Assembly: GCF_014645795.1 (NCBI RefSeq)
Contig: NZ_BMMK01000012.1
Coordinates: forward strand, 103,642 to 167,641
Reading direction: 5' to 3'
DNA: 64,000 nt
From: Longimycelium tulufanense
GTDB lineage: Bacteria > Actinomycetota > Actinomycetes > Mycobacteriales > Pseudonocardiaceae
Shown: piece after piece, positions 27,030 to 36,140 of the stretch
Layout: every line of letters begins with the position of its first letter
Position numbering within the stretch: position 1 is the first letter of the stretch
Notes under the pieces: model-generated
What the model was told of the DNA's origin: nothing
Seen by the model: only the letters and a program-made list of their open reading frames with translations
Database searches by the model: none
Made by a program: the position numbers and the translations under genes

Positions 27030-28868
27030 TCAGATGGCGAGTTCGGGGCGGTGGATGTCGAGAAACAGGGCGAGGTCGACCACACGTTCCAGGCGCAGGC
27101 GATGCTCCCAGGACAACTCGTCCGCGGAGATGTCCAGGCAGGGCTTGACAACCGTCTCGTCCACCAGGCCGCGCACCACGCCTCCGTGCGCGGTAAGCGC
27201 GTCGTGAGCCAGGTCCTGCAGTCCGCGGTTGTAACTCGGGTGATGGGTGGCCGGGTAGTGGTTCTTCGGCCGGTACAAGACGGACTTGGGCGCCAGCCCC
27301 CGACCCACCGACCGCAGCAGGCTCTTCTCCCGGCCATCGTGGCTCATGTGCGGCCAGGGCGTGTTGAACAGGTACTGCACCAGCCGGTGGTCGCAGTAGG
27401 GAACCCGCACCTCCAGGCCGTTCGCCATGCTCAGCCTGTCCTTCCGATGCAGCAGCTGCCGAAGCCATCGGGTGAGCGACAGGTGACGAAGTTCCCGTTG
27501 GCGTCGTTCAACAGGATCCGGGCTGTCGGTTTGCGGGACGGCAGCGAGTGACGTGCGGTAGGTGTCCTGCTGGAACTCGGTGATCCTGAGCTCGGCCGCC
27601 AGGTCGGGATGGATCGGCATTGCCGCCTCATCACTGGTGACCAACAGCCACGGGAAAGTTGCGGCGGCTCGTGCCTCGGGGCGGTGGAACCACGGGTACC
27701 CGGCGAATGCCTCGTCAGCGCCCTCGCCGGAGAAGGTCACCGTCGAATGCTCGCGAATCTGGCCGAACAGCAGGTACAGCGAGGTGTCCATGTCGCCGAC
27801 CCCGATCGGTGAGTCGCGGCATTCCACCACCGCGCGGCGGGTCTGGAGGTCGAGTAGGGAATGTGGGTCGAGGATGACGGTGCTGTGGTCGGTGCCGATG
27901 TAGCGTGCTGCCTCGGCGGCAAAGGGCGTGTCGTGACCTGTGCGTAGGACGTCGGCGGTGAACTGCTCGGCTTGGTCGCTGTAGTCGACCGCGTAGGAAC
28001 GGATGCGTGCATCCTGTCCCGCCATGCGGCGCAGCTCGTCGGCAAGCAGCCCGGTGAGGACCGTCGAGTCGATCCCACCGGAGAGCAGGCTGCATCGTGG
28101 GACATCGGACTCGAGCTGGCTCCTGACGGATGCATCGAGCAGAACGCCCACGTCATCGATGGCCGTCTCCAGATCGTCCTGCTTCGGCTCCGACGTGAGT
28201 TGCCAGTACAGACGTTCGGACACTCCCTGCCGGTCGACGGTCACGATTCCGCCGGGCTGAACCTCATGGACTCCCGACCACATCGTCGGACCGGTGTTGA
28301 ACAGCAGGCTGTATGCCTCGCGCAGTCCGTTGATGTCGATACGGGGTGAGACCTCGGGGTGGGCGAACAACGCCTTCGGCTCGGACGCGAACACCACACC
28401 GCCTTCGACCCGGGCGAGGAACAGTGGCTTGACGCCGAGCCGGTCGCGCGCCAGTAACAGGCGTTCGTGTCGGCCGTCCCAGATCGCGAAGGCATACATT
28501 CCGACGAGGCGGTCAACCAACGACTCGCCCCACTGCTCGTAGGCGCGAAGGACGACCTCGGTGTCGCTTCGGGTCCGGAAGGTGTGGCCCAACGCGGTCA
28601 GCTCGCGCCGCAGCTCATGATGGTTGTAGACCTCGCCGCTGTAGGTCAGGACGAGCTCGCGGTCGTCGGTGGGGAAAACCATCGGCTGTTTCCCGCCGTC
28701 CCAGTCGATCACCGAGAGCCTGCGGTGGCCGAGTGCGGCGTGCGGGCCGCTCCAGGTACCGCCGTCATCGGGTCCCCGGCGGACCAGGGTCGCCGTCATG
28801 GCCTCGATGACGTTCGGCTCGGCCGCCGGATTCCTGCCGAAGGTGACCCAGCCGGTGATTCCGCACAT
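27030..28868 (-). CDS. AsnB-type glutamine-dependent asparagine synthetase / amidotransferase
   Basis: A 612-residue two-domain enzyme. The N-terminal glutaminase starts Met-Cys-Gly-Ile with Cys2 as nucleophile and contains RRGPDDGG and SGEVYNH. The C-terminal synthetase domain has the PPi loop SGGIDST and the family motif LEVRVPYCDHRLVQYL. AsnB-type enzymes adenylate a carboxylate and replace it with an amide from glutamine. Inside a biosynthetic operon it probably amidates the carboxylate of the isonitrile amino acid, not Asp. Start fixed by Cys2 and GGGGAG before ATG 28868. Second gene of the operon; 46 nt follow the MFS gene. Confidence 0.92.
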   Translation of the reverse strand: MCGITGWVTFGRNPAAEPNVIEAMTATLVRRGPDDGGTWSGPHAALGHRRLSVIDWDGGKQPMVFPTDDRELVLTYSGEVYNHHELRRELTALGHTFRTRSDTEVVLRAYEQWGESLVDRLVGMYAFAIWDGRHERLLLARDRLGVKPLFLARVEGGVVFASEPKALFAHPEVSPRIDINGLREAYSLLFNTGPTMWSGVHEVQPGGIVTVDRQGVSERLYWQLTSEPKQDDLETAIDDVGVLLDASVRSQLESDVPRCSLLSGGIDSTVLTGLLADELRRMAGQDARIRSYAVDYSDQAEQFTADVLRTGHDTPFAAEAARYIGTDHSTVILDPHSLLDLQTRRAVVECRDSPIGVGDMDTSLYLLFGQIREHSTVTFSGEGADEAFAGYPWFHRPEARAAATFPWLLVTSDEAAMPIHPDLAAELRITEFQQDTYRTSLAAVPQTDSPDPVERRQRELRHLSLTRWLRQLLHRKDRLSMANGLEVRVPYCDHRLVQYLFNTPWPHMSHDGREKSLLRSVGRGLAPKSVLYRPKNHYPATHHPSYNRGLQDLAHDALTAHGGVVRGLVDETVVKPCLDISADELSWEHRLRLERVVDLALFLDIHRPELAI

Positions 28869-28914
28869 GCGTCGGGCTCCCCTAGATTCGATCCTTGACT
28901 CGATCGCTGCTGGC

Positions 28915-30267
28915 TCAGCGGGTGACCAACGCGAGCGGCCGTCCGCGGGAGAGCAGGGCCGTCGCCAGAACGGCGGCGATGACCGCCATCGCCAGCCCCG
29001 TGGTGGTGCCGACGGTGCCGCCGCCGGCAACGCCCCAGGCCGTCGTGGCGAGCGCCGGGCCGAGGGTGAAGCCCAGGCTGCGCGCGGTCTGGGTCACCGA
29101 ACCCGCGGTGGCCATCCGATGCGGTGGCGTGCTGGCCATCACCAGGGCCTGGGTGGGGCCGCCGTACAGGCCCATACCGATTCCGGCGATCGCCATCCGC
29201 CAGGCGATATCCGGTGGCGCCCCGGTTTGTCCCGCGGTCAGGAGAAGGAGTCCGATCGCCGTGACCGCTGCTCCCACCGTGGCGATGCGGCGATGCCCGA
29301 ACCGGTCGGCAAGCCGCCCACCCAGGGGGCCCGCGAGTCCCATGGCGACCGGGAGGGCCAGCATCGCCAAGCCGGTCGCTGTTGCCGAGACCCCGGTGTC
29401 GTGTTGGAGGTGGAGGGCAACCAGGTACTGCACCCCGGCCAGGGCCGCGGCCAGTGCCAGCACGGCCCCATTGACGCCCCATGTCCGGCTGTCGGTGAGG
29501 GTGGCGCGTACCCGCTGTCCACTCTCCCGCCCGAGCCAGCGGACGAACGCGGGGACGGCGAGCAAGCCGAGCAGCAGCGCCAACGGTGCCTCGACCGCGA
29601 ACGTCAGCGCGAGCAGAACCACCACGACCGCAGTTGCGATCAGAGCGCAGTCGGCTATCACGGAAACGCTGGGCCGACGCAGTTCACCACGCCGTGGTGC
29701 GGCCTTCCATGCGACGACGAACCCCAGGATGCAGAAGGGGACCTTGACGAGGAAGACAGTGCGCCAGCCCCACCAGTCCAGCAACACCCCGCCCACGACG
29801 GGGCCCAGCACGGCGCCCAAGGGTCCCAGCGTCGCCGGCACGCTCATCGCCCGCCCGCGGAGTTCGGGACGAACCGACTGGGCAGCCAACACCGGCATCA
29901 GGACGAACAGGACGGCACCCGCCACGCCCTGCCCAACCCGTGCCGCAACCAGCCAGCCCAACCCTGGCGCGGCGGCAGATAGAGCGCTGAACCCGGCGAA
30001 TGCCGCCGTGGCGCCGAGAACCACGGGTCGCACGGCCGATCCGTCCATCCAGCGACCAACTGGCAACAGCAACGCCACCACCGCGAGCTGGTACCCCAGC
30101 ACCGCCCACTGTGCGGCCTGCGGTGCCACCTGCAGGCTGGAACCGATGTCGGGCAGGGCGAGGGTGACGATGCCCATGTCCACCATGGCGACGAACGCCA
30201 GGATTCCGGCGACCGCGACCATTTCCCAACGGTTCCGCTGGCCGGAAGGTGTCTCGGCACCCTCCAT
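28915..30267 (-). CDS. MFS exporter (DHA2-type) of the isonitrile cluster
   Basis: A 450-residue protein with 12-14 transmembrane helices. It opens with the DHA2-like FVAMVDMGIVTLALPDIG and carries the motif GRWMDGSAVRPVVLG and the antiporter-type motif LGPLGAVLGPVVGG in helix 5. Such proteins extrude drugs and secondary metabolites by proton antiport. It is the first gene of the operon and probably exports the product. ATG 30267 follows GGAGGGAGG; a longer frame lies across the promoter and was rejected. Confidence 0.9.
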   Translation of the reverse strand: MEGAETPSGQRNRWEMVAVAGILAFVAMVDMGIVTLALPDIGSSLQVAPQAAQWAVLGYQLAVVALLLPVGRWMDGSAVRPVVLGATAAFAGFSALSAAAPGLGWLVAARVGQGVAGAVLFVLMPVLAAQSVRPELRGRAMSVPATLGPLGAVLGPVVGGVLLDWWGWRTVFLVKVPFCILGFVVAWKAAPRRGELRRPSVSVIADCALIATAVVVVLLALTFAVEAPLALLLGLLAVPAFVRWLGRESGQRVRATLTDSRTWGVNGAVLALAAALAGVQYLVALHLQHDTGVSATATGLAMLALPVAMGLAGPLGGRLADRFGHRRIATVGAAVTAIGLLLLTAGQTGAPPDIAWRMAIAGIGMGLYGGPTQALVMASTPPHRMATAGSVTQTARSLGFTLGPALATTAWGVAGGGTVGTTTGLAMAVIAAVLATALLSRGRPLALVTR

Positions 30268-30321
30268 CGCGCGACCTCCCTCCACGGTCACGTCGCATTC
30301 GCGTGATGACACGTAAGAGGG

Positions 30322-30350
30322 GTCGTTCGGTGTCCGAGCTGAGTTCCCGG
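30322..30350 (-). promoter_or_regulatory. ECF-type promoter of the isonitrile operon, copy 3 of shared motif
   Basis: Minus strand: CCGGGAACT at 30350-30342, sixteen bases, CGAC at 30325-30322. Predicted leader about 45 nt. Its upstream edge lies within 15-45 nt of the stop of the zf-HC2 gene. Confidence 0.65.
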
Positions 30351-30364
30351 TGTTTCCGGCACGG

Positions 30365-31117
30365 CTACGCGGCGCGTCGCCTGCCCACCGGCCACAGGCG
30401 AGCCCGCAGCGACCGGCGCGGGCGTGGTTCCGCACCGTCGGTACGCGAGGGGTGGGTGGGCTCGTCCGGCGCCTTCCCCGCGGCGCCGATCCGCACGTCG
30501 CCACGTCCCGGGTCGGGTGTGGCGCTGGTGCGGTGCAACACGATCAGCAAGGCCAGGCCGACGACCAGCAACCCATGGCCGAGCACCCGCGACACCGGTG
30601 CCGCACCGGTGATCAGGTCATGTGCCGAGTACGCGAAAAGCAACACGATGAACCCGCTGAGAACCGGGATCAACCCGGTGGTGGAACGGGGCCGCCAGGC
30701 GGCCCACAGCAGGCCGATGCCCAGCGCCAGGTTCCAGGACGTGCTCTCGTTGAACAGGTGGCTCGCCACCGAGTTCATCGCGTGGTGACCCACCCGGTGG
30801 GCGGAGGTGCCCAGCCCGAGGATCTGGGTCAGCGCCAGCGTGAGCTGGGCAAGGGCGACCCCGGCCAAGGCCGGTCGCAACCAACGGTGGCGGCCTGGCC
30901 GCAGGGCGGGGGCCGAGGCCACGATGGCGGCGGTGAGATCGGGCACAGCCGTGACCTTCCGCACCCGCAGGGCCCGCGACGTCGCCACCGCGTGTTCCTG
31001 CCAGGCACGGCAGGCCAGACACCGCTCCAGGTGCTGGTCGGTGTCGCGGGCCGGCACGGGCTCGGACTCGCCGTCCAGTCGGGCGGACACGGCCTCACGG
31101 CAGGTCGAGCAATCCAC
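30365..31117 (-). CDS. zf-HC2 membrane protein, putative anti-sigma factor
   Basis: About 250 residues. The N-terminus has the zinc-finger anti-sigma pattern (DCSTCREAVSARLDGE, then H-L-E-R-C-L-A-C). Then come five or so hydrophobic helices (residues 80-210) and a basic Arg-rich cytoplasmic tail. It is divergent from the sigC-like gene, 106 nt apart, and is the obvious candidate to hold that sigma factor at the membrane. The GTG at 31117 gives the canonical VDCSTC start; an earlier TTG lies inside a possible -35 TTGACA and was rejected. Confidence 0.8.
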   Translation of the reverse strand: MDCSTCREAVSARLDGESEPVPARDTDQHLERCLACRAWQEHAVATSRALRVRKVTAVPDLTAAIVASAPALRPGRHRWLRPALAGVALAQLTLALTQILGLGTSAHRVGHHAMNSVASHLFNESTSWNLALGIGLLWAAWRPRSTTGLIPVLSGFIVLLFAYSAHDLITGAAPVSRVLGHGLLVVGLALLIVLHRTSATPDPGRGDVRIGAAGKAPDEPTHPSRTDGAEPRPRRSLRARLWPVGRRRAA

Positions 31118-31223
31118 GCCCACATTGTGAGCCACACGGACTGTCAAGTCTCACCCCATAACTACCCCACGTGGTGTACCTACCAGTAACCCAAATGTGC
31201 GATTAGCGGATAACGTCCTGCGC

Positions 31224-31793
31224 ATGCGAGCGCGGAGTGACGACGACGAGGTCACCCAGTGGGCGCTGGCCGCCGGCGCGGGCGACCGGCGGGCGCTGGA
31301 GGCGTTCGTCGGCGCGACCCACCGCGACGTGTGGCGGTTCCTCGCCCACCTGACCCGGGTGGAACTCGCCGACGACCTTACCCAGGAGACCTACCTGCGG
31401 GCGTTACCCAGCCTCCAACGGTTCCGGGCCCACTCCTCCGCGCGGACCTGGCTGCTGTCGATCGCCCGCCGGGTCGCCGTCGACCACATCAGGTCCGCCG
31501 CCTGCCGGCCGAGCACCACGAGCGCCGACTGGGCCGCCACCGCCGACACCCGGCAGGTGCGGGCGCACGGCACCGTTGCCGGCTTCGAGGACCTTGTGGA
31601 GGTGAACCTGTTGCTCGAGGGGCTGGAGCCCGGCCGACGCGAGGCCATCGTGCTCACCCAGGTCCTGGGCTTGTCCTACGCCGAGGTCGCCGCGATCTGC
31701 GGATGTCCCGTAGGCACTGTCCGTTCCCGTGTCGCGAGGGCGCGCGACGACCTCATGCAGGCGGACGACGCCCGCCGCACCGGATCGGGCTGA
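31224..31793 (+). CDS. sigC: SigC-like ECF RNA polymerase sigma factor
   Basis: A 189-residue ECF sigma factor. Sigma-2: ALEAFVGATHRDVWRFLAHL and DDLTQETYLRALPSL. The linker contains SSARTWLLSIARRVAVDHIR, and sigma-4 LGLSYAEVAAICGCPVGTVR with SRVARARDDL. The wording closely matches Mycobacterium tuberculosis SigC as I remember it (FEDLVEV and CGCPVGT included). SigC in that organism has been linked to copper acquisition and the isonitrile-lipopeptide nrp operon. ATG 31224 follows a possible -10 (CGTCCTG at 31214) so closely that the mRNA may be leaderless; a GTG at 31197 is the alternative. Close to the isonitrile operon it probably helps control. Confidence 0.85.
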   Translation: MRARSDDDEVTQWALAAGAGDRRALEAFVGATHRDVWRFLAHLTRVELADDLTQETYLRALPSLQRFRAHSSARTWLLSIARRVAVDHIRSAACRPSTTSADWAATADTRQVRAHGTVAGFEDLVEVNLLLEGLEPGRREAIVLTQVLGLSYAEVAAICGCPVGTVRSRVARARDDLMQADDARRTGSG

Positions 31794-32157
31794 CCCGCCT
31801 ACCTCGCTCCGGTTCCCAGCAGTCACACCGTCTTCCGTTTTCCCGCCGTAGCTAGCCCGGTCGTCCCGCTCTCCGCGACGGCTACCGCGCGGATCCGCGC
31901 GTGCCCGCCTCCGTACCCGCCGCGGGGGACACCGGATGATTTGCCACGCTTCGTGCCTGCGCGAGGCCAACGGCGACTCTGCCCCCACGGCGGTGGTTAT
32001 CGAGGTCGCCGAGCCTGCCGATGTCGCGCCACTCATCACGACGGCCTACGACTTCTCCGAGTGCGAGCTGAAGATCACGCACTCCCCGCTTGTGGTGCGG
32101 GGATCGGGGAGATCGCCGGAAAAGAGGCCCGCGGCGCCCGACCAACGAACCCGCAAC
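31794..32157. other. intergenic region between convergent genes
   Basis: About 360 bases. A short plus-strand stretch near 31990-32040 reads VVIEVAEPADVAPLITTA, faintly like the start of a GNAT acetyltransferase, but it has no continuation. No terminator hairpin of note was found. Confidence 0.3.
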
Positions 32158-34941
32158 TCACTGCTGGCGTACCGCCATCGCCGCGGCGAGCTCGGTGCGG
32201 GAGCTGATGCCGAGCTTGGCGAGGATGTTCGAGACGTGGGTCTGCACGGTGCGGCGGGAGACGAACAGCCGCTCGGCGATGGCCGGGTTGGACAGCCCCT
32301 CACTGACCAGACCGGCGACCCGGAGTTCGGTCGGGGTGAGGCTCTCCCAGCCGATCCGCTCCCGGGGACGACGGCCGCGGACCCCGCGCCGCAGTCCCCA
32401 CCGCCGCAGCCGTGCCTCCGCCTGTGCCGCGTCCCACCGTGCGTCCAGGCTCGCGTAGATGCCGAGCGCCTCGTCCAGTTCCTGGCGCGCCTCACTCACC
32501 TGCCCCGCCTGGGCAAGCAGGGACGCGATGTCCTCGTGGTAGTGACCGCGCATGATCATCCAGGCCGTGCGTTCGTAGTACGACCTGGCCTGCCGGACCC
32601 GCGCGACATCCCGCCGGACCAACCCCTGACAGTGCGCAACGAGGTCGGCGACGCCGGGATCGGGAGACGGAATGGTCGGAAGCTGGCGTTCCATGGCCGA
32701 CACGATCCGGTTCGCCATCTCCTCGTCCCCGACCGACAGCGCGAGGCGAACCGACAGCGGCCCGTGGGAGACCATCGGGCTCATGACCAGCGGGGAATCG
32801 ACCCGCTCGATCAGGTCGAGGAAGCGTCGCGCCGCGCGCTCGGGCTCCCCCTCCGCCACATCCAGCAGCTGGCGTGCCCACAAGGAGACGAACCCGTAGA
32901 AATCGCCGAAAGCGGAGGACCCGGACAGGGCCATCTCCGAGGCGTGGCGTTGCGCGGTGCGCAGGTCGTTGCGGTGCATCGCGATCGCCGAGAGCATCGC
33001 GCGCAGATGGGGCGTGGTCCAGTCCGCCGGGAGCCCGAGACCGGCCTGGATCTCGGCCTCCGCGTCGTCCCACCGCCCGGCGACGAACAGGACGAAGGCC
33101 ACCGTGAGGTGGCACTGCTGGCGCCGGCTGGCGTTGCTGCGCTCGGCCAGCCGCAGCGCGGTCCGCGCGGCCCGATCCGCCTCCTCCCACCGGCCGAGCG
33201 CCCACAGGGCGTTCGCCCGGATGATCTGCAGCGAGACCAGCCGGTCGCCGGTGATCTCCTCGGCCCCGAGCTGGCGGAGCGCCCGGTCGGCGTAGTCGAG
33301 CCCCGGGGTGATGCGCCAGTGGACCAGCTGGTCCGCCGCCAGTGTCTGACATGCGTCGGCGATGGCGATCGGGTCGCCCAGGCGCTCGCCGGCCTCGGCC
33401 GCCGGATGAGCCAGTGCGGTGGCTCCGTCGAGGTCGCCCATGGTGAGCAGGGCGACCGAGCCGAGCGCCTGGAACCGCGCGGTCTCGGCCGGGGTGAGCC
33501 GTCCGGTCGCCAGTGCCTGCTGGACCTCGGTGTAGGCGAGGTGGGGTTGCAGGGCGGCGTAGCGCGCCTGCGCGATCAGCCAGCGGATCCCACCCTCCTG
33601 GGCCGGATCCTCGTTGTGGGCCAGCGCCGCCTGGGCGGTGGTCGCCGTCTCCCCGGCCTCACCGGAGCGCAGCAGCGCGGCGGCCAGCCGCAACCGGAGC
33701 GCCTCGATCGTGCGGTCCCCGGGAACGCCGAACTCCACGGCGTTGCGCAGTAGCCGCAGCGCGAGGTCCGGCACCCGGGCGGTGAGGTACTCGGCATGGT
33801 CGTCCAGCCAGGTCACGACCCGGGGATCGGCGGTGGGCGTGCCCAGCGCCAGCTGTTCGGCCACCTGTTCGGCGGGCGCGTCGGTCCCGGCCAGTGTCAG
33901 GCCGGCGTCCAGGTGCATCGTCAGGCGGGTCGTCTCGGGGATGATCTCCAGCAGCGCGCGTCGCACGACCTCGTGCCGGAAGGCGAGCAGATCCTCGTGC
34001 CGGACGAGCAACCCGGCCTCGACGGCGTCCGAAAGCGCCCGCCGTGCCTCGTCGAGCGGCCGGCGGGCCACCGTGGCGACGTCCTCCGGCCGGTACTCGG
34101 CTCCGAGCAGGGTGGCCGCCTCGAGCACCGGTCGGGTGCCCGGCCGCAGCGCCTCCAGGCGTTCCAGGATCGCTGCGGTCAGCGGGGCGGACACCGCCGC
34201 GTCGTCCACCTCGGCGATCCCGCCGTCCCGCCGGACCTCGCCCTGCCGGGTGAGGCGGTCCAGGAGTTCCAGGGCATAGAGCGGGTTGCCGCCGGTGGCC
34301 TGCAACAGGTGCGTCAGCCGTGGTCCGGGCCGCGCCTGCAGTGCCGCCCCGGCCAACCCCTGCACCGAGTCGGCGTCCAGCGGCGCGAGCTGGCGAACGA
34401 CGGCACCGCCGCCGACCAGGCCCTCGCGCAGCGCGGCCCACGCGTCGCGGTGCAGCGCCGAGGAGTCGGTCGCGAACACGAGGAAGATCGGGAGCTGCCG
34501 CATCGCGTGCGTCAGCTCGCGCAGGGTACCGAGGCTGGCCGGGTCCGCCCAGTGCAGGTCGTCGATCAACAGGGCGGTGGGCCCGGCCGAGCAGAGATCG
34601 TCGATGGTGGCTAGGAAAACCTCGGACAACGCCGCCTCGGCATCGGCCGCGGTGGGGGCCGTCACCCGATCGCAGTCGGTCACCGCCAGCGGAACGCAGG
34701 TCGCCAACGTGCCGAACGGCACGTTCTGGTGCAGCTCCTCGGCGGCCCCGACGAGCACCCGCCACCCCTGCCGGAACGCACGTTCGGCGATCGCCGCCAG
34801 CAACGCGCTCTTGCCGATGCCGAGCTCACCCTCCCACCAGAGGGCACGCCCCTGGCCGGCCGACACCTCGCTGATCAGCTCGTCCACCATCTGCAGCTCG
34901 GCGGCACGTCCCACCAGGGCTGGCCGTGCCAGCTCCGTCAC
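32158..34941 (-). CDS. LAL-type (large ATP-binding LuxR) transcriptional regulator
   Basis: A 927-residue regulator. The N-terminal NTPase has Walker A GELGIGKSAL near residue 40 and Walker B ALLIDDLHWAD near 125. A long helical TPR-like middle follows, then a C-terminal LuxR HTH (TPTELRVAGLVSEGLS ... RRTVQTHVSNILAKLGI). Such proteins often switch on antibiotic or sugar-use clusters on binding ATP and an inducer. It is a single gene; its HTH end faces sigC. A link to the isonitrile cluster 2 kb away is possible but unproven. Confidence 0.9.
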   Translation of the reverse strand: MTELARPALVGRAAELQMVDELISEVSAGQGRALWWEGELGIGKSALLAAIAERAFRQGWRVLVGAAEELHQNVPFGTLATCVPLAVTDCDRVTAPTAADAEAALSEVFLATIDDLCSAGPTALLIDDLHWADPASLGTLRELTHAMRQLPIFLVFATDSSALHRDAWAALREGLVGGGAVVRQLAPLDADSVQGLAGAALQARPGPRLTHLLQATGGNPLYALELLDRLTRQGEVRRDGGIAEVDDAAVSAPLTAAILERLEALRPGTRPVLEAATLLGAEYRPEDVATVARRPLDEARRALSDAVEAGLLVRHEDLLAFRHEVVRRALLEIIPETTRLTMHLDAGLTLAGTDAPAEQVAEQLALGTPTADPRVVTWLDDHAEYLTARVPDLALRLLRNAVEFGVPGDRTIEALRLRLAAALLRSGEAGETATTAQAALAHNEDPAQEGGIRWLIAQARYAALQPHLAYTEVQQALATGRLTPAETARFQALGSVALLTMGDLDGATALAHPAAEAGERLGDPIAIADACQTLAADQLVHWRITPGLDYADRALRQLGAEEITGDRLVSLQIIRANALWALGRWEEADRAARTALRLAERSNASRRQQCHLTVAFVLFVAGRWDDAEAEIQAGLGLPADWTTPHLRAMLSAIAMHRNDLRTAQRHASEMALSGSSAFGDFYGFVSLWARQLLDVAEGEPERAARRFLDLIERVDSPLVMSPMVSHGPLSVRLALSVGDEEMANRIVSAMERQLPTIPSPDPGVADLVAHCQGLVRRDVARVRQARSYYERTAWMIMRGHYHEDIASLLAQAGQVSEARQELDEALGIYASLDARWDAAQAEARLRRWGLRRGVRGRRPRERIGWESLTPTELRVAGLVSEGLSNPAIAERLFVSRRTVQTHVSNILAKLGISSRTELAAAMAVRQQ

Positions 34942-35797
34942 CCTTTAGACCTCCCCCGCAGCCGCTCCCGGCCAGTATCTGTTCCCCCGTGCGCGGTGAG
35001 CCCGGGTGCCGGTGCGATCACCGCATCGACTGACCTGGGCCGACCGCTCGGCATGGCTGGTTGCCGAAGAGTAACCAGTCACGGCAGCCGGGGCGCGGCG
35101 AACTCACCTGGGATCGGCGAGCCCCGGCCGGCCGACACCCGGGCCCCGGAAGGCATTCGCCGCGAGCTGAACAGCTCGGAGTCCCCACTGACGATCCCCC
35201 GCCCTCGGAATTCCGAGAATACTCAACAATCCCCCACCGCAACGCGGAAACCATATCAGGACAGCCGATGACGGGTGAGAGTTCTCACCATCCGAATCGT
35301 TCTCGTTGACGGTTCACCGAAAGCCAAGATCGTTGTGACTGTTACGAACGGGGAGCTACGGCGATCCCCAGCTGCGTGTGGGACTGCAGCTGGCCGACGT
35401 GCACGCACTGACCAAGCCCACCAGACCGCTGCAGTCCTGCGAGCATTGATGCCGCAGCAGTTTTCTTCATGCGTAGAGCTGGGCTATCCGCTCGCCGAGG
35501 GTGAGCGGGCCGGCTGGCGAAACCATGGGTAGCTGGCGCAGAAATTCTGCGCATCCGTGTGGTTGACCAATCGCGTGGAGGTGTTCAGTCGTCGAATCGC
35601 GATTCGTGGCGATGACCGCACTGCCACTGGATGAGCGACATCGCCCGGAGATCCTTGGCTCCGGTACCGCCCGCCGTGATCTACCAGGGGCCAATCACCG
35701 CACTCAACCCGTTCCTGCGAGTCGGTGCCCACATCGCCAACAGCCCGGCCCCCCACGGGATCCGTCGACCACAAGCTTGCGATGCTGAGGACCAGCC
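34942..35797. other. long region without intact gene
   Basis: About 850 bases with no coherent long frame. A minus-strand stretch at 35467-35640 (TEHLHAIGQPHGCAEFLRQL, then LTLGERIAQLY) has protein-like composition and could be a gene fragment. The left edge holds the LAL gene promoter. Probably decayed sequence. Confidence 0.35.
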
Positions 35798-36137
35798 GTG
35801 ATCTGGACCTTTGGCTGCTGGGGCAGATTGGGTGTCGGTGATGTACACCCGCCGCATTGTGGAGAGCGGCCCCGTGCGGGAGCCGTTCGCGAGTCGGAAG
35901 CACCCTTACACGGCGGGCCCGCTCACCTGCGTCCCCCAGCCCTGTACGGCCGGAAGCGCCGCCCCCCATATCGAGGGGAATCCACCCGATCCCGCCTGGC
36001 TACCACCGGTTGCCCGCGCGCATCGCGGTGCCTCATGGCCAGAGAACGTTGTCACGGTGCGGCCCCACCGTTCCGTTCACCACGTCCGCGGTGCCGTCGC
36101 GCCTGGCGTGCAACCGACCGGATCGAGTGTGAAGTAA
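35798..36137 (+). pseudogene. oligopeptide/dipeptide ABC ATPase remnant (C-terminal end)
   Basis: The frame at 35811-36137 reads VMYTRRIVESGPVREPFASRKHPYT and continues with HIEGNPPDPAWLPP. This is the C-terminal oligo_HPY region of DppD/OppD-type ATPases. Just before it, in another frame, DLDLWLLGQIG matches the H-loop region, so at least one frameshift exists. The Walker motifs and the remaining operon are missing. A remnant of a peptide importer. Confidence 0.7.
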
Positions 36138-36140
36138 CCG

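Noticed and set aside
31936..32160. GNAT acetyltransferase start
   Set aside because: Only about 20 residues look similar and no continuation exists.
31936..33753. 605-codon plus-strand frame
   Set aside because: Antisense shadow of the LAL regulator; Gln/Arg/Gly-rich composition without domains.
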